This document shows, one piece after another, positions 1 to 10,400 of a stretch of 37,530 bases of DNA. Numbering within the stretch: position 1 is the first letter of the stretch; each line of letters opens with the position of its first letter. Origin of the DNA: Chara braunii (lineage: Eukaryota; Streptophyta; Charophyceae; Charales; Characeae); assembly GCA_003427395.1 (NCBI GenBank), contig BFEA01000515.1, forward strand, positions 1,051,268-1,088,797. Direction: 5' to 3'. The position numbers and the translations under genes were made by a program. The notes beneath the pieces are model-generated. The model did not search any database and was not told where the DNA came from. It saw only the letters and a program-made list of their open reading frames with translations.

Positions 1-2089
1 TCGATGTCGACTTGTCCATCCATGGTTGGGGGCAGCATCGATCTCCTGGAAGGGAATTGATCAGTCCCAGCGAAAGGTGCAAGCTTTGAGGCATGAAAGA
101 CTGGGTGAGTGCGTAGATGACCAGGGACACGACTGGCGTACGTAGGCCAATCCATTTCATCTCCCACTGCATCCAATACTTCCGAGGGACCAAAGTACTG
201 AGGCATTAGTTTGCGAGATATTACGAATTCCTGTCCTAACTCACTAGCCTTGACCCAGACATGTTCCCCTACCAGAAATGTGGACTGCCTGCGATGTTGA
301 TTCTCAGAAGCAATCATGGCTTGCTGAGCCTTCTTCATATGTTCAACAGCCTCTTGCAACAACTTCTCATATTGCACACCGTATTCAAGTGTGCCTTGAG
401 TTGCAGCAGGCCGGTTTTCAGGTAGGAGGAAGTCTAATGCTGATCTAGGCTTCCATCCTAAGTGCAGCTGGTTAGGACTAACGCCGGTACAACTATGTAT
501 AGCGTTGTTGTACAGGCTGGCGATGAGAGGTAACTGCTCATCCCAGTCATCCTGGCTGGGCTTGATGTAATGCCTCAGCAAGTGTTGTACAACTCTATTC
601 ATCTGCTCGACTTGTCCGTTGGCTTCGGGATGATTCCCTGAAGTCATTTGAAGTTGACTGTCCATCGGTTCCGCAGTCTTCTTCCACAGCTCACTTGTAA
701 ATCGGACGTCTTGGTCACTAATGATGGTCTTCGGTAAACCAAAGTCCTTTACCTAGTTGTCCTTGAACAACTTGATGACGTATTATGTCCTGGCTGTCTC
801 AAGCATTGGTATTAATCTAGCGTACTTGGTGAATCGGTCAATGATGACGAAGATGTGCCTCTTACCACTCTTGCTGGTCAGAAGAGTGTCCATGAAATCC
901 ATGGAAACACTCAATCTTGGACCATCAGGAATAGGTAAAGGCTTCAATTACCCAAGCGATGCTTGAGTTTGCGGCTTGTCCCGCTGACAGACCTGACAGG
1001 TCTCAACATACTTATTTGCGTCATCTAACATTCTGGGCCACCAAAATCGCTGTACTAAGTTAACACTCGTCTTCTTATAGCCAAAATGCCCAGTTGCGTC
1101 ATGACATTCTCCTAAAAATAAACTACGCAACTGTTCACTGGATGAAACTACCAATCTCTTTACTCCGGCCTTATCAAGATAGATTAGCCCATCCACCATC
1201 ACAAACTCACTTTCTGTGGCCTTATCTTTTGCTTGAAGTTTGCGGTTGATGTCCATCGTGACAGGGTCTTCCTGATAGGCGCCCACCAATGATTGAGTTA
1301 CTTCAGAAACTAGGTAGTCTGCTCTATGGGATACGCCAAATTCAGAAACTAGCGCACCTAGGTAGTCTGCTCTATGGGATAGCGCATCTGCAACCTTATT
1401 GTACTCTCCCTTTAGGTACTCAAGCTTGAAGTCGTATTGGTCTATGACCTCAATCCATCGCTTGAGTGCATCAGAAAGAGCCGGTTGAGTCTTGATCCAT
1501 TTGAGGGTCTGATGATCAATCCTTAGATAGAAGAACCTTCCCAAAATGAAATGTCTCCAATGGACAAGTGCCTTGTAAAGAGCATAAAGTTCCCTTTCGT
1601 AGGTGGACTTAGCTTGCTTTTTCGATGACATCTTCTTACTCATGTACTCAATCGGTCTCAACTTTTTCCCATCCTGTTGAGCCAGCACTACGCCAATGCC
1701 GTATTGACTTGCGTCAGTGGTTACTATGAATGGCTTCTACGGATCGGGAACCATGAGAACTTCATGATTCATGAGTGCATGCTTCAATCTCTTGAAAGCA
1801 CCCTCGCACTCATTACTCCGGTCCCACGGTGTGTCAAGTCGAGTTAAATCAGTTAAAGGAGAGGCGACTGTAGAATAGTTCTTAACAAAGTTTCTATAGT
1901 AGCCGCACATTCCTGAGAATGACCTGATCTCAGTGACTGTCTGAGGTCGTGGCAAGTCTCTTATACTAGCCACCTTCGCATCTTTCGGCCTAATTCCCTC
2001 CGCGGATACTTCATGACCCAAGTATAGTATCTTAGTGCGGTCAAACTCGCACTTCTCTAAGTTCGGTCAAACTCGCACTTCTCTAAGTT
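1..2089 (-). pseudogene. pol: C-terminal RT, RNase H and integrase of gypsy pol
   Basis: After the RT palm, GHEVSAEGI (about 2000) is the RT thumb/connection motif. The RNase H domain follows with TTDASQYGIG (about 1700) and the DHQTLKW block (about 1490). Integrase has an HHCC zinc-binding N-terminus (HX4H with CQVC, about 1000-1130). Its catalytic core has the first Asp in MDFMD (about 895), the second in SDQD (about 715) and Glu in GQVEQMN (about 605). A GPY/F-like module and HPVFHASKL follow (about 60-210). Stops in one otherwise continuous frame lie at 1737, 948, 783 and 753. Integrase would insert the cDNA; with core stops this copy is dead. Confidence 0.88.
2038..2089. repeat. 26-bp tandem duplication inside gypsy RT
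   Basis: The 26-bp sequence at 2038-2063 is repeated immediately and exactly at 2064-2089. It falls in the RT segment that encodes the EKCEF region, and 26 is not a multiple of three, so it shifts the frame. The identity of the two copies suggests a recent slippage event, later than the element's insertion. Confidence 0.9.
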
Positions 2090-3500
2090 GACCTTATACT
2101 TGTGCTATCGTAGGAGTGAGAGTACTGTCTCAACATGTTCTGCGTGCTCCTAGACAGACTTACTTTAGATCAGAATGTCGTCTAGATAGATTACGACAAA
2201 CTTATCTAAATGGTCATGGAAGATCCGATTCATAGCGTGCTGGAATGTACCCGGCGCATTACAAAGACCAAAAGGCATCACTACAAACTCATACAGACCA
2301 TAACGAGTCTGAAAAGTTGTCTTGTGTTGGTCCTCAAGTCTTATTGCGATCTGGTGATATCCGTATTTCAAGTCTATCTTTGTATAATACTTGCATCACT
2401 GCACCCTATCCAATAGGTCGTCTTTGCGAGGTAGAGGCTCTACGTTTTTCACAGTGATAGCATTGAGGCCCCTATAATCAATGCACATCCTCAAAGTACC
2501 CCCCTTCTTTGGTACGAATAGCACAGGTGATCCGTAAGGGGAAGTACTAGGTCGAATCCATCCCTTCTCTGTCAGCTCCTTTAGTTGCTTCCGAAGTTCA
2601 TCTAACTCGGCAGGGGTCATCCTATAGATCCTTCCCTTTAGGGTCTTACTCCCTGGAATGATTTCTATAGCGTGGACGACTGCCCTATCAACAACTCCCG
2701 AGGGCTCCTTGAATAGATCGGGGAACTTAGCAACAACGCGTTCTATCTCTGGGGGTGTTTTAACGGTCTCCCTCTTCTCAGAGACATAAACAAGGTACAT
2801 ACATTCCTCTTGGTTTTGCTTGTAATAGTTATAGAATGCTGATGCGCACAAGCAACCATAGCTATCTACAATACTATTGGCCTTGAACTTAGTCAATCTA
2901 ACAGTTCGGTCATCGGGCAACTTGTATTTGAGCACCTTCTTATCCCAATCGAACTGGGGCTCAGCAACTTCGAGGTAGTACATGCCTAACAACATATCGA
3001 ATGGCAAGTCGTCGCTAACCAAGAACGAGATCTTATGGTTAAGCTCACCTCCTCCATAGGAGAAGGTACAGACTACGTCCTTGATGTAGTCTGTTACAAT
3101 CATGCGCTCCTTGTTGGCCAAAGTAGATGCTACATGTCTACTAAGGTGCCGTACCCGGTCCTGTAGGTGCAGCCTTTCCAAACAGTCGCGACTTCCGCGT
3201 GGAGCCAATGTCTATGAAGGCACCACATTTGCGGCCTCCTACATCGACTTCCATCACGAAATGTTCCCCTCTAGGACCTTTCCTCTGTGCCACCCAAGAC
3301 TCGCGAGGGTCCTTGTTTGACCACTCACTCTCCGAGTCCTCTAAGGCTTCAGACACATCTAACGTACAGAGCATAGTTTGGTCTAGTTGTGTCTGCGGGG
3401 TGACTAAGGGGTCATTAGCCTCGGCCTTATCATGAAGTAGGGAGGGTATCAATCCTACTTCATCTTGAGTAGAAGCAACTACTACTTCCACCGGCCTCAC
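2090..3500 (-). pseudogene. pol: protease and N-terminal reverse transcriptase of gypsy pol
   Basis: The aspartic-protease active site is seen as FIDIGST (about 3200-3230), where family members have D-S/T-G; Ser/Thr has become Ile, and the frame shifts just after it (near 3190). The following frame carries a flap-like region and [12 protein letters not shown] (about 2960-3010). RT begins around 2610 with [20 protein letters not shown] and CIDYRGLN, the fingers motifs of Ty3/gypsy RT. A TGA at 2396-2398 interrupts the frame, which then continues as DLKYGYHQ and ends at the catalytic YLDD (2177-2188). RT would copy element RNA into cDNA. The YLDD box itself is intact although the gene is broken. 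Confidence 0.88.
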
Positions 3501-5373
3501 GTGTTTCCCGAGCTAGAAGCCTGGGTATAAGTTGCGCCTACTTTTGGCGCAACCTTTTGCGTAACCTTTTGCGTAACCTTAGCGTTCTGACACCTCCACT
3601 GCGTGTGTCCGTATTCTCCGCAGTTGATACAAGCGCCACGCATTCGGCGGTCACGCCACACGTCTTGATCAAGACCTACCTTTACCCACTCAGTCTGTTT
3701 AGTCTGATTGGAGGCGGCCTTCCCTTGACCCCTAGGCTGGCCCTTCCCTTGGCCTGCCACCTTAGTCTTAACTACCGCGGCGAGGGTGCTACCCTCAGCT
3801 ACCTCCTCGCCGTCATACGCTGGGTAGTCCATTAGGTCAAAGAGCTCATCGATTTCAGTTTGAGTCCCATCAGACTCAACCATCATCAACTTCGCCCCTT
3901 TCTTCTTCCACTCCTGAGGACTCTTCTTCTTCTTCGAGTCATTCCCTGAGGTGGGTTGAGCATTGCCTAGTGTGGCCTCCAAGTCTAAGGCTTTTCTAGA
4001 CAATATCTCAAACGTGTGGTACTCGGTGCGTGCCTCACTGGCTAGCAAGTTCCTCATGTTCTCAAGAAGACATCTAACAAACGTGGTTAAGAGGAACTGG
4101 TCACTGTAGTTGATGCCTGGGACGAGGATCAGGCTCTCGACGGTAGTCGTAAGCTCTCTAACTGACCTGAAATTGCGTTGGTCCAATTTGTTAATGGCAT
4201 CAGTGACCCTTTGCGCCTCCTGTGGATTATGCCATCGAGTTTCTACCATTTCCATGAATTGGTCTAGAGTCAAAGACTTAGCCCGATCCGCCATGCGTCG
4301 CGTGCACCCGCCTTCACAACTACACCATGTAACCATTTGGCTGCCTTACCCTCTAGGTAAGACGCCGCTGTTACCACTTCGTCCTCATGCAAGGTCCTTT
4401 TGGCCTTCACCCAAATCGGGACCGTCCTCAACCATGTGTTGAGTTCTTCGTCCTTTCTCTCGCCTGAGAAGGCAAGAGGCGGTTTCATTGGGGTCTTGGG
4501 GTACCATTGACCTTGCTGCTGTCCAGATTGCTGGAAAGGTTGTTGTGGTGATGTAGCAATCACCGCCGGACCCGAAGAAGAAGATGCAATAGTCTGTGCT
4601 GCTCCTGCAGACGCACCACTAAGCTGTGTGCCAGCTTATACGGCAAAGGGACCTGACATCGCCGTTAACGGCAACTGCGATTGTGCTGGTGGCCGGAATC
4701 CTGGCTTTGTCAATGCATCCAGGATCTGGTCCAAAGTGCTTTGCATGAAGTCCATCTTGCTGTCTACGTGCGCATGCAGTGACAACATGTTGTCCCTCAA
4801 CACTTTCAGGGTGTCAGACAAACTCGATTCGTCCAATCCCTCTAACGCAGCCTTGTCAGCCTCTAACGTATCAAGTCTGGTCGCTCTACTTTTTATCTCT
4901 TTTTCTCTATCGGTTGCTTTCTTCAGATCCTCCTTTAACTGCTGGCGGAGCCTCTCGACCTATTGGATCTTTCTGAGCTCTCGCTCACGTGCGGTCATGG
5001 GGCCGAACTGCGAGCCTGCCATTTGACTAGAAGACTGTCTAGAACCTGTTGAACCGGAAGTGCCCGAGGAACTTGTGGAACTTAGTGGCATTCCCAAATG
5101 AGTCCCACTAGTCCCTGACGAGGACGCAGACGATGACGCAGCAGAGCTTGCGCCGTTAGCCATTGCTGCTGCTCTGGCTGTTGTTGCCTGCTCTATAGCT
5201 GCTGCGTTTGCTGCAGCTATCCCCGCTGCTAGAGCACGGGCTCTACTTTCGGCACGAAGCCGTCTTGCTTCTCCCTCGTCTAAGGTTCTGAACACGTGCG
5301 GAACGCTTAATGCTTCCGAACGTGTAAGTCTCCTGTTGTCAGCTCTATTATCACCAGGATCTGACCCACTCAT
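3497..5373 (-). pseudogene. gag: gag of the Ty3/gypsy element
   Basis: The frame opens with ATG at 5373 and an N-terminal Ala/Ser-rich, low-complexity stretch (about 137 aa). A coiled-coil-like charged segment (about 4860-4960) and then the capsid-like region follow; the capsid region includes an LxGEAxxW-type feature (LEGKAAKWL, about 4340). A CCHC zinc knuckle with CX2CX4HX4C spacing lies at 3590-3631 (CINCGEYGHTQWRC), the nucleic-acid-binding end of the nucleocapsid. Stops interrupt it at 4960-4962 (TAG) and 4636-4638 (TAA), and the frame changes near 4300. Gag would package element RNA in cytoplasmic particles. The knuckle and its position before protease make the call firm; the N-terminus is assigned by context only. 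Confidence 0.8.
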
Positions 5374-6624
5374 TAGTTAGGCAGATAGTGTCTACACTAG
5401 AATCCCCTAATGGAATCCTACCGCAGCATGTATCTAACTGACACGTAATTTTCTTCAAATAGTTGTGTCCGGTGAGTTCCCTACTGTACCGAATCAAGTG
5501 GCATGTCTACAACATTCACACAAATTGTCTACATAGTCTAGATGCACCCTGAATGGTTCACTTACAACAACATTTGTTAGTACTGGCTATGGTAGCATAC
5601 AACAGTCCTACACTAATCTGTCTGTGAGGTTAGCAGTCCGTCAACCAACTAATCAAAGGTACAAAAAGACAATGTAGCAGATGTATGATTGATGGGTATG
5701 GTTGCGTATATAGTTGAGCACCAATTGGAACCTACCCTTCCCCTCAATCCAACCATCCGAATAGCATCATTGAGCAAGTAGTGTCTTCGTGTGTGTGTCG
5801 GCCCAACCCAACCACTCTTATTTACCCTCGTACGGCGACGAGCCTTCATATCCATGTGATCTGGCTGATGAGGAGGAATTTATAGAGCGCCCCCATCTCT
5901 GCAGGAATTATTTAACGTCGCAGTCAGGACGACGATCACAGCCAGATTCACAATGAACTCCCAACCAGAAATGTTTATAGACGGTCTGGTAAGCGTCTGT
6001 CATGGGGTGGCACACCCGGAGGAACTTCTATTAGCGCAGCAAGTGCCAAACAGGACAGCAGCCATTGCATGCGTGCACTACTCCCTGTGGGTTGGCATGG
6101 TGACCGTGACCCAAGTGCTTCGACCAGGGCCCTTCAGAGGCACCACCCCTTTCTCCTTCCAGATGCTTCCGGGAAGATTGTCGTCTCTCAAGGTAGCGCG
6201 CTCACGACACCTCACCAAAAGAGAGGACTCTCAAGTTGGACTCACTTCCTCCCGGTAAGAAGAGATTGAGAGAGTAGATCAGGTAAGGGAACAACATACC
6301 TGGAGATAGCTGCCCCCAACCACAGATTTCTCACCAATTGAGCTGATGTTGCATTTGATGACCGGTCATGACCTCGGTACCACCCACAACGCAATGCAGT
6401 GCCACCTTAGTCCAATGCCACATCAGCATGCTCTCATCATCAATCAAACATTCCGCTGTATCCCACGGCATACACTGCCGTACCAGCCTTCCGGTGCACC
6501 TCTCTCTACCCTGGGCATGCACCTATAGTAGCCTGATGTCACAAGTACCCACTGCGAAGAAGCATCGTCAACGCACCAAGTCTGTATAACACCAGCATGC
6601 CAAAGGTAAGTGGCGATCAAACCA
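5374..6624 (-). other. Untranslated leader between primer-binding site and gag
   Basis: This 1.25-kb stretch lies between the primer-binding site and the gag ATG. It holds no conserved protein motif on either strand; the open frames of 60-100 codons show no recognisable domain and no repeat structure. The leader is long for a gypsy element, so a nested insertion or an unrecognised small frame is possible. Confidence 0.5.
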
Positions 6625-6636
6625 GCTCTGATACCA
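6625..6636 (-). other. Primer-binding site, initiator tRNA-Met type
   Basis: On the minus strand the sequence is TGGTATCAGAGC, complementary to the 3' end of plant initiator tRNA-Met including CCA, and the standard priming site of many plant LTR elements. It lies 3 nt from a CA dinucleotide that would close the 5' LTR and upstream of gag in the same orientation. Confidence 0.8.
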
Positions 6637-6639
6637 AAT

Positions 6640-7000
6640 TGCAAGGAACATGAGTATGGACGAAGCACAGAAATCCAGAATGCAAAAATCACACTGAAAT
6701 CCAAGTAGTCAAAGCCAAAGCAGATAGCACATGGAACCGAGTAACCATCCAATTGAGAATGATACAGAAGAATCGTGAGTCAATGTCCATGCCCAACAGG
6801 GCAACACCAACAGCATAACCCAAATGTAGCTCTCTCTTGTGAATGGCGCCAGGTGCCCTATCTACTCCACAGCTATCCTACAACTACAGCAATGAAAAGC
6901 AACTAGACAACTTGACTACCAGCGAGTGATGATGTCAACACCAATGCCGACCTCCACCATTACCAGGTACGTGTCCTTTTCCCCACACTCTCCCTTGTTA
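6640..7000 (-). repeat. Inner end of the 5' LTR; distal end unresolved
   Basis: The minus-strand CA at 6640-6641, three bases outside the primer-binding site, fits the 3' end of a 5' LTR. The far end cannot be placed because the partner LTR is not in the window, so the right coordinate is only nominal. The LTR may extend well into the GC-rich stretch beyond 7000. Confidence 0.45.
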
Positions 7001-7780
7001 CCCACACAGCGCCCTTCACCTCACCTACACCCTCATGTGGCCGGGCTATGGCCGCCAGTGCCTTGCGTGCAGGCAGCGCCCTACCGCCTAGCGCTGGCCT
7101 GCTTGCCCTTAGCGCAGCACTGCTTTGCACAGCGCAGCACAAATGCATCCGCGCAGCGTGCCCGCAAGTGCCAGCATTGGCCAAGATCCCTGCTGCCTTG
7201 GCCTGCTTGCCTATATGCCAGTGCAGCGTGTGGGCGGCCTCCCTTCAGCCTGTGACCGGGGCCCAGAGGCTGAAGCCAACCCGATACAGTTGGGCCCCGG
7301 GGCAATGCAGTTGCACCTCCTTCATCAAGGCCTGCGGCCAGATTCAGACAGTGGGCTGATTTCCTTTTGGCATTTTCGGCCTCTCTACCCAGCGTGCAAT
7401 GTCGGTCTCACGTTCAAGTGCCCAGGGCCTAACTAACTCAGAGCCCCTGGGCATTTCAGCATTTGCTGAAATCCAAGACTCGGTGCACTCCAACCAACTG
7501 GCGTGCTGCAACTGTATAGACCCCACTTCGTGAAATGTTGGCATAGAGGGCTCTTGTTGATTTGCTGGCCCGCCTTCACTTAGGGCGGGCACTAGGCTTG
7601 CTGGGGCCTTAGCCCAGAACATGTACATCATGGCAAGGCCCCTACGTGAGGGCTCAATCCTCACAGTTTGTTTCACTCCGACGTTCGGGATGCCTGCGCC
7701 TGGTAGTCCGAGCCTCAGCAGGGTTCGGCGTACCGGTCGGCCGAGGCTCGGACTCTATAGATGGGGCAGGTACTGGTGGT
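7001..7780. other. GC-rich stretch without a recognised gene
   Basis: Open frames of about 100 codons occur on both strands but none shows a known motif, and they overlap each other in several frames, as expected in GC-rich DNA. Two hairpins stand out: a 7-bp stem with 9-nt loop (7568-7574 with 7584-7590) and a perfect 12-bp stem (7705-7716 with 7743-7754). Part may belong to the gypsy LTR. Confidence 0.5.
7705..7754. repeat. Perfect 12-bp inverted repeat with 26-nt spacer
   Basis: AGTCCGAGCCTC at 7705-7716 is exactly complementary to GAGGCTCGGACT at 7743-7754. The spacer is GC-rich and partly self-complementary. It could be a hairpin terminus of a mobile element or a transcription-terminator-like structure of the LTR; no T-run follows on either side. 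Confidence 0.7.
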
Positions 7781-8127
7781 TTAACTATTTATTAGAAAAA
7801 GAAAAAAACATGCACACTTCTTAGTGGCCTTTATGCGGGTGTTGCGTGTGGTTAACCAAGACCTGGTACCAAGTCTGACATGACGGGGGTTCGGAGTGAC
7901 TGGAGCCTCCCCCCCCCGGCAACTTGAAAAAAATAAAAAAAGGTATATTCTTTTTTTACAAATATTTTCAAAGGTATATTCTTAACTATTTCTTAGAAGA
8001 AAGAAGTCCATTTAACATTCATGTATATTTTTTATGGATGTGAAAGTATGTTTAGGTCGGGGTTTGTGCGTGGTGAACCAAGATATGGATCCAAGTCCGA
8101 CAGCCCCCTCCCTTTGCAACTTGAAAG
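7781..8127. repeat. Two diverged tandem copies of an about 200-bp unit
   Basis: The copies are 7781-7930 and 7982-8127. Both start with TTAACTATTT followed by an A/G-rich run, carry a ...AACCAAG(A)...ATCCAAGTC-like central block (7851 and 8073) and end with GCAACTTGAAA (7919 and 8117). Indels separate them. There is no coding signal; this is probably a decayed transposon or satellite fragment. Confidence 0.6.
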
Positions 8128-8192
8128 AGAAAAAGTCTATTTGAGTCTGTGTGAGTACTTTCTTTACCATTTTATGCGAGCCCGCACCACGG

Positions 8193-8426
8193 GCGCTAAG
8201 CTATTATCCCTTGTTTGCACCCCAGCTGTTCAAGGCTTTGCGGGCTAAAACAGCATCCAACCCTGGATCTCGTTTTCACAACAGTGTTTCCGTAGTTTGT
8301 TATGCAGGCAAAGTCTGCACTGGCAGCACCGCGAGCGCTAAGCTTGTATCTGTTGTTTGCACCCCAACTGTTCAAGGCTCTGCGAGCTAAAACAGCATCC
8401 AACCTTGAATCTCGTTTTCACAACAG
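8193..8426. repeat. 142-bp-offset direct repeat (two 92-bp copies)
   Basis: 8193-8284 and 8335-8426 match closely over 92 bp at a constant offset of 142. Both start GCGCTAAGCT and end TTTTCACAACAG, with about ten substitutions between them. The spacer copies do not match as well. No protein or RNA family is recognised. Confidence 0.8.
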
Positions 8427-8734
8427 CTCCACTCAACCCTTTTTACTGGGAACATCGGACGCCAGGATCAAGCGATATTACTACCGATCTCACTACTACC
8501 CTATCCCTTACAAGTGTATCACAAACCACATCTGAGGACCCACCCAAGCCCACATCACATCCACGACACTCGTACCAAAAACAATAGCCCCACCCTGGCC
8601 TTATGGTCATGTCTCGTATGTACCCCTAAATTCCAGATCACCAGGAACTAAGGGCTAACAGCCTCTACTCGCCCTCTCACAGTCCAAGCTGATTTACTGC
8701 ACTGGTCCGCGCGGTACTTATCATCATCGGTGCC

Positions 8735-8795
8735 CCCTGCCCCTTGATGGAACCCGAGACCTCTAACCCTATGAGTTACGTCAAATTATCCCAGT
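8735..8795 (-). other. tRNA-like SINE head (degenerate)
   Basis: The minus strand reads GTAACTCA...GGTTAGAG like a tRNA D-arm/A box (8761-8779 on the plus strand). GGGTTCCATC, a weak B box, follows only about 16 nt later, too close for a functional tRNA. The same D-arm motif recurs at 8945-8963. A tRNA-derived SINE head or tRNA pseudogene is the best reading. Confidence 0.28.
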
Positions 8796-8900
8796 CGCCC
8801 GTCTCCCCTTACAGGTAGTGCTGCCCTAGACTGACACGGTAGGCTGGGGGATCACACCAACATCATCGTGGAAACACACAACAGAAATTCAGGGTAGATC

Positions 8901-8970
8901 TCCCAGAAACAAGCCCGCAATGGCTCCTTCAGGATGCCCGCTCTCTAACCAACTGAGTTACCATTGCTAT
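8901..8970 (-). other. tRNA-like SINE head or tRNA pseudogene
   Basis: On the minus strand GGTAACTCAGTTGGTTAGAG is a near-perfect tRNA D-arm with A box (8945-8963). It is followed by an anticodon-arm-like CATCCTGAAGGAGCC and then a degenerate T-arm (GCGGGCTTGTTTC, versus the GGTTCRA consensus). The T-arm mismatch argues against a working tRNA gene. Confidence 0.4.
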
Positions 8971-9222
8971 AGTACTTCCCTGGTCAATCATCAGTACCCT
9001 AGACTGAAGGGACAAGCCCGTGAAGTGTCAAACTAACACCAGACCGTGGTAATCGTTCGCATCTTTCCCTAAAGACGGACGTGGAACGTTCGAAGCACGA
9101 AGGTCACATCCAATACCAGAAAAGATCCCCGTTTCTTGATTCATTCACCATGTTAAATCTTTATTTTCTTGAATTTTGGACGGTTTCTCCTGTGCGTGTA
9201 GTCCTTGTGCAGTGGCCGTGCT
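8971..9222. other. Gene-free spacer
   Basis: No open frame with a recognisable motif and no RNA family. A short block beginning CCCTAGACTGA (about 8998) resembles one at about 8824, suggesting an old duplication that includes the tRNA-like heads. Confidence 0.4.
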
Positions 9223-9885
9223 AATCATCTGTAACAGGCATTTCGTTAAAATTGACATTTTTTACTATTCACCTAGGCTACCAGCCGGGCCGCCCGGGTC
9301 CCGGGTGGCCAGCCCGTGCAAGGACCAAGGAATGTCCCAGCAAAAACAAAAAACAAAAAAAACAAAAAATCAAAGAAATCCGAAAAACAACTATGTTATG
9401 AAGAAAAATAAACTGAACAACGTTTGCCTCAGGGTCACATCGAAATTCTTCACCAAATTTAAAATAAAAAATAAAACTCTAAAAATAATTTTTTATTTCT
9501 ATTTGTTTTATGTTTTTTGGCCCGGCAGGGCAAGTGACCCCGGGCCACTCCGGTAGCCTAGATTTTCACGAAATTGATCTTCCAAGAAGCACAGTATTTT
9601 TTAACATTGTTTTGTGCCGACCACATCAGACCATTGATTATCCTGCGTCATCTGATCTGCCTCAATTTTTTTTCTCATTTTTTTTTTGACCCTCGGATGT
9701 ATTTTGACGGTACTTTATGTAGAGATTTATTAGATGGTCTGGAGTCCCCAGGACGCCGGACCATCAATGGTCCAATGTCGTGGGCAAAAAACCCGCTGAA
9801 AAACACAATTTTTTCTTGGATGCCCAATTTCGTGAAAATAGAAAAAAAATGTCAATTTTAACGAAATGCCAGTTCTGTATGATTG
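9223..9885. mobile_element. Foldback/MITE-like cluster with one outer and two inner inverted repeats
   Basis: The outer arms are 9237-9262 and 9845-9870, complementary over 26 bp without mismatch and extendable imperfectly outward. Inside are two further inverted repeats. In the first, 9270-9330 pairs imperfectly with about 9510-9560; both ends are GC-rich with CCGG and GTAGCCTAG, and the loop is very A/T-rich. In the second, 9562-9660 pairs with about 9740-9839; its end, ATTTTCACGAAATTG at 9562-9576, is exactly complementary to 9825-9839. There is no transposase. The single strand would fold as a three-way junction. It may be nested MITEs or one foldback element. Confidence 0.7.
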
Positions 9886-10056
9886 CAATATAACAGATGT
9901 CCCGAATCACGGATGTGGAAAGTTCAAGCAGTATGGTCAATGGGACTTAGTGACCGTTCATGTTTCTCCGTGAATGATCAATCCAGGAATAACGTACGGT
10001 GTGAGTTCTCAGAGCAGGAAATTGCAGAGGAGATCAGGTCATCCCCGGGATCAATC

Positions 10057-10400
10057 TTTTTGTCTGTTATCTTCTTACTTCAATTATTTATAAAATAGGT
10101 GTTAGTTCAAAGGTCTCAGCATTCAGCTGCAGAACGATCAGTAGGGTATAACCAGACAGCTAATGCTCGTCCCTGGGGGAAGGACAACCAATTGTAGTCG
10201 CATCAAAGTCATTCTTGCCTTTCACTCAGGATCTCTCTGTCCTTTTGTCTGTTATTATCTTATTATTAAAATTACGTATAGAATGGTAAATAGTTCAAAG
10301 GTCTCAGCATTCAGCTGCAGGATGATCCGCAGGGTATAACCGAACAGCTAATGCTCGTCCCGGGGGGAAGGACAACCGATGCTGCTCGCATCAGGGTGGC
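10057..10400. repeat. Tandem direct repeat, 186-188-bp period
   Basis: The copies are about 10057-10200 and 10243-10400. A core of 29 bp is identical at 10104-10132 and 10292-10320. The flanking parts, including TTTTGTCTGTTAT at the start and the GGGTATAACC and GCTAATGCTCGTCCC blocks, match with scattered changes. It lies just beyond the 3' end of the HSP70-TIM gene and shows no coding signal. The 10401-10618 remainder holds no recognised feature. Confidence 0.8.

Larger units (their letters stand above)
1..6639 (-). mobile_element. Ty3/gypsy (chromovirus-like) LTR retrotransposon, internal region, decayed, truncated by window edge
   Basis: Read on the minus strand, the order is primer-binding site, leader, gag with a CCHC knuckle, protease, RT, RNase H and integrase. 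RT-RNase H-integrase is the Ty3/gypsy order (copia has integrase before RT). The integrase tail has a GPY/F-like module followed by the HPVFH motif, as in chromoviruses; any chromodomain would lie beyond position 1. The coding region carries at least six in-frame stops (4960, 4636, 2396, 1737, 948, 783, 753), one frameshift in the protease and a 26-bp tandem duplication in RT, so this copy cannot encode its proteins. The 3' LTR is outside the window, so LTR age cannot be estimated. Confidence 0.9.

Noticed and set aside
5953-6258. 101-codon plus-strand frame in the gypsy leader
   Set aside because: No recognisable domain, overlapped by another frame, and antisense to the element.
7048-7676. 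Several frames of about 100 codons in the GC-rich stretch
   Set aside because: They overlap on both strands and share no motif; expected from base composition.
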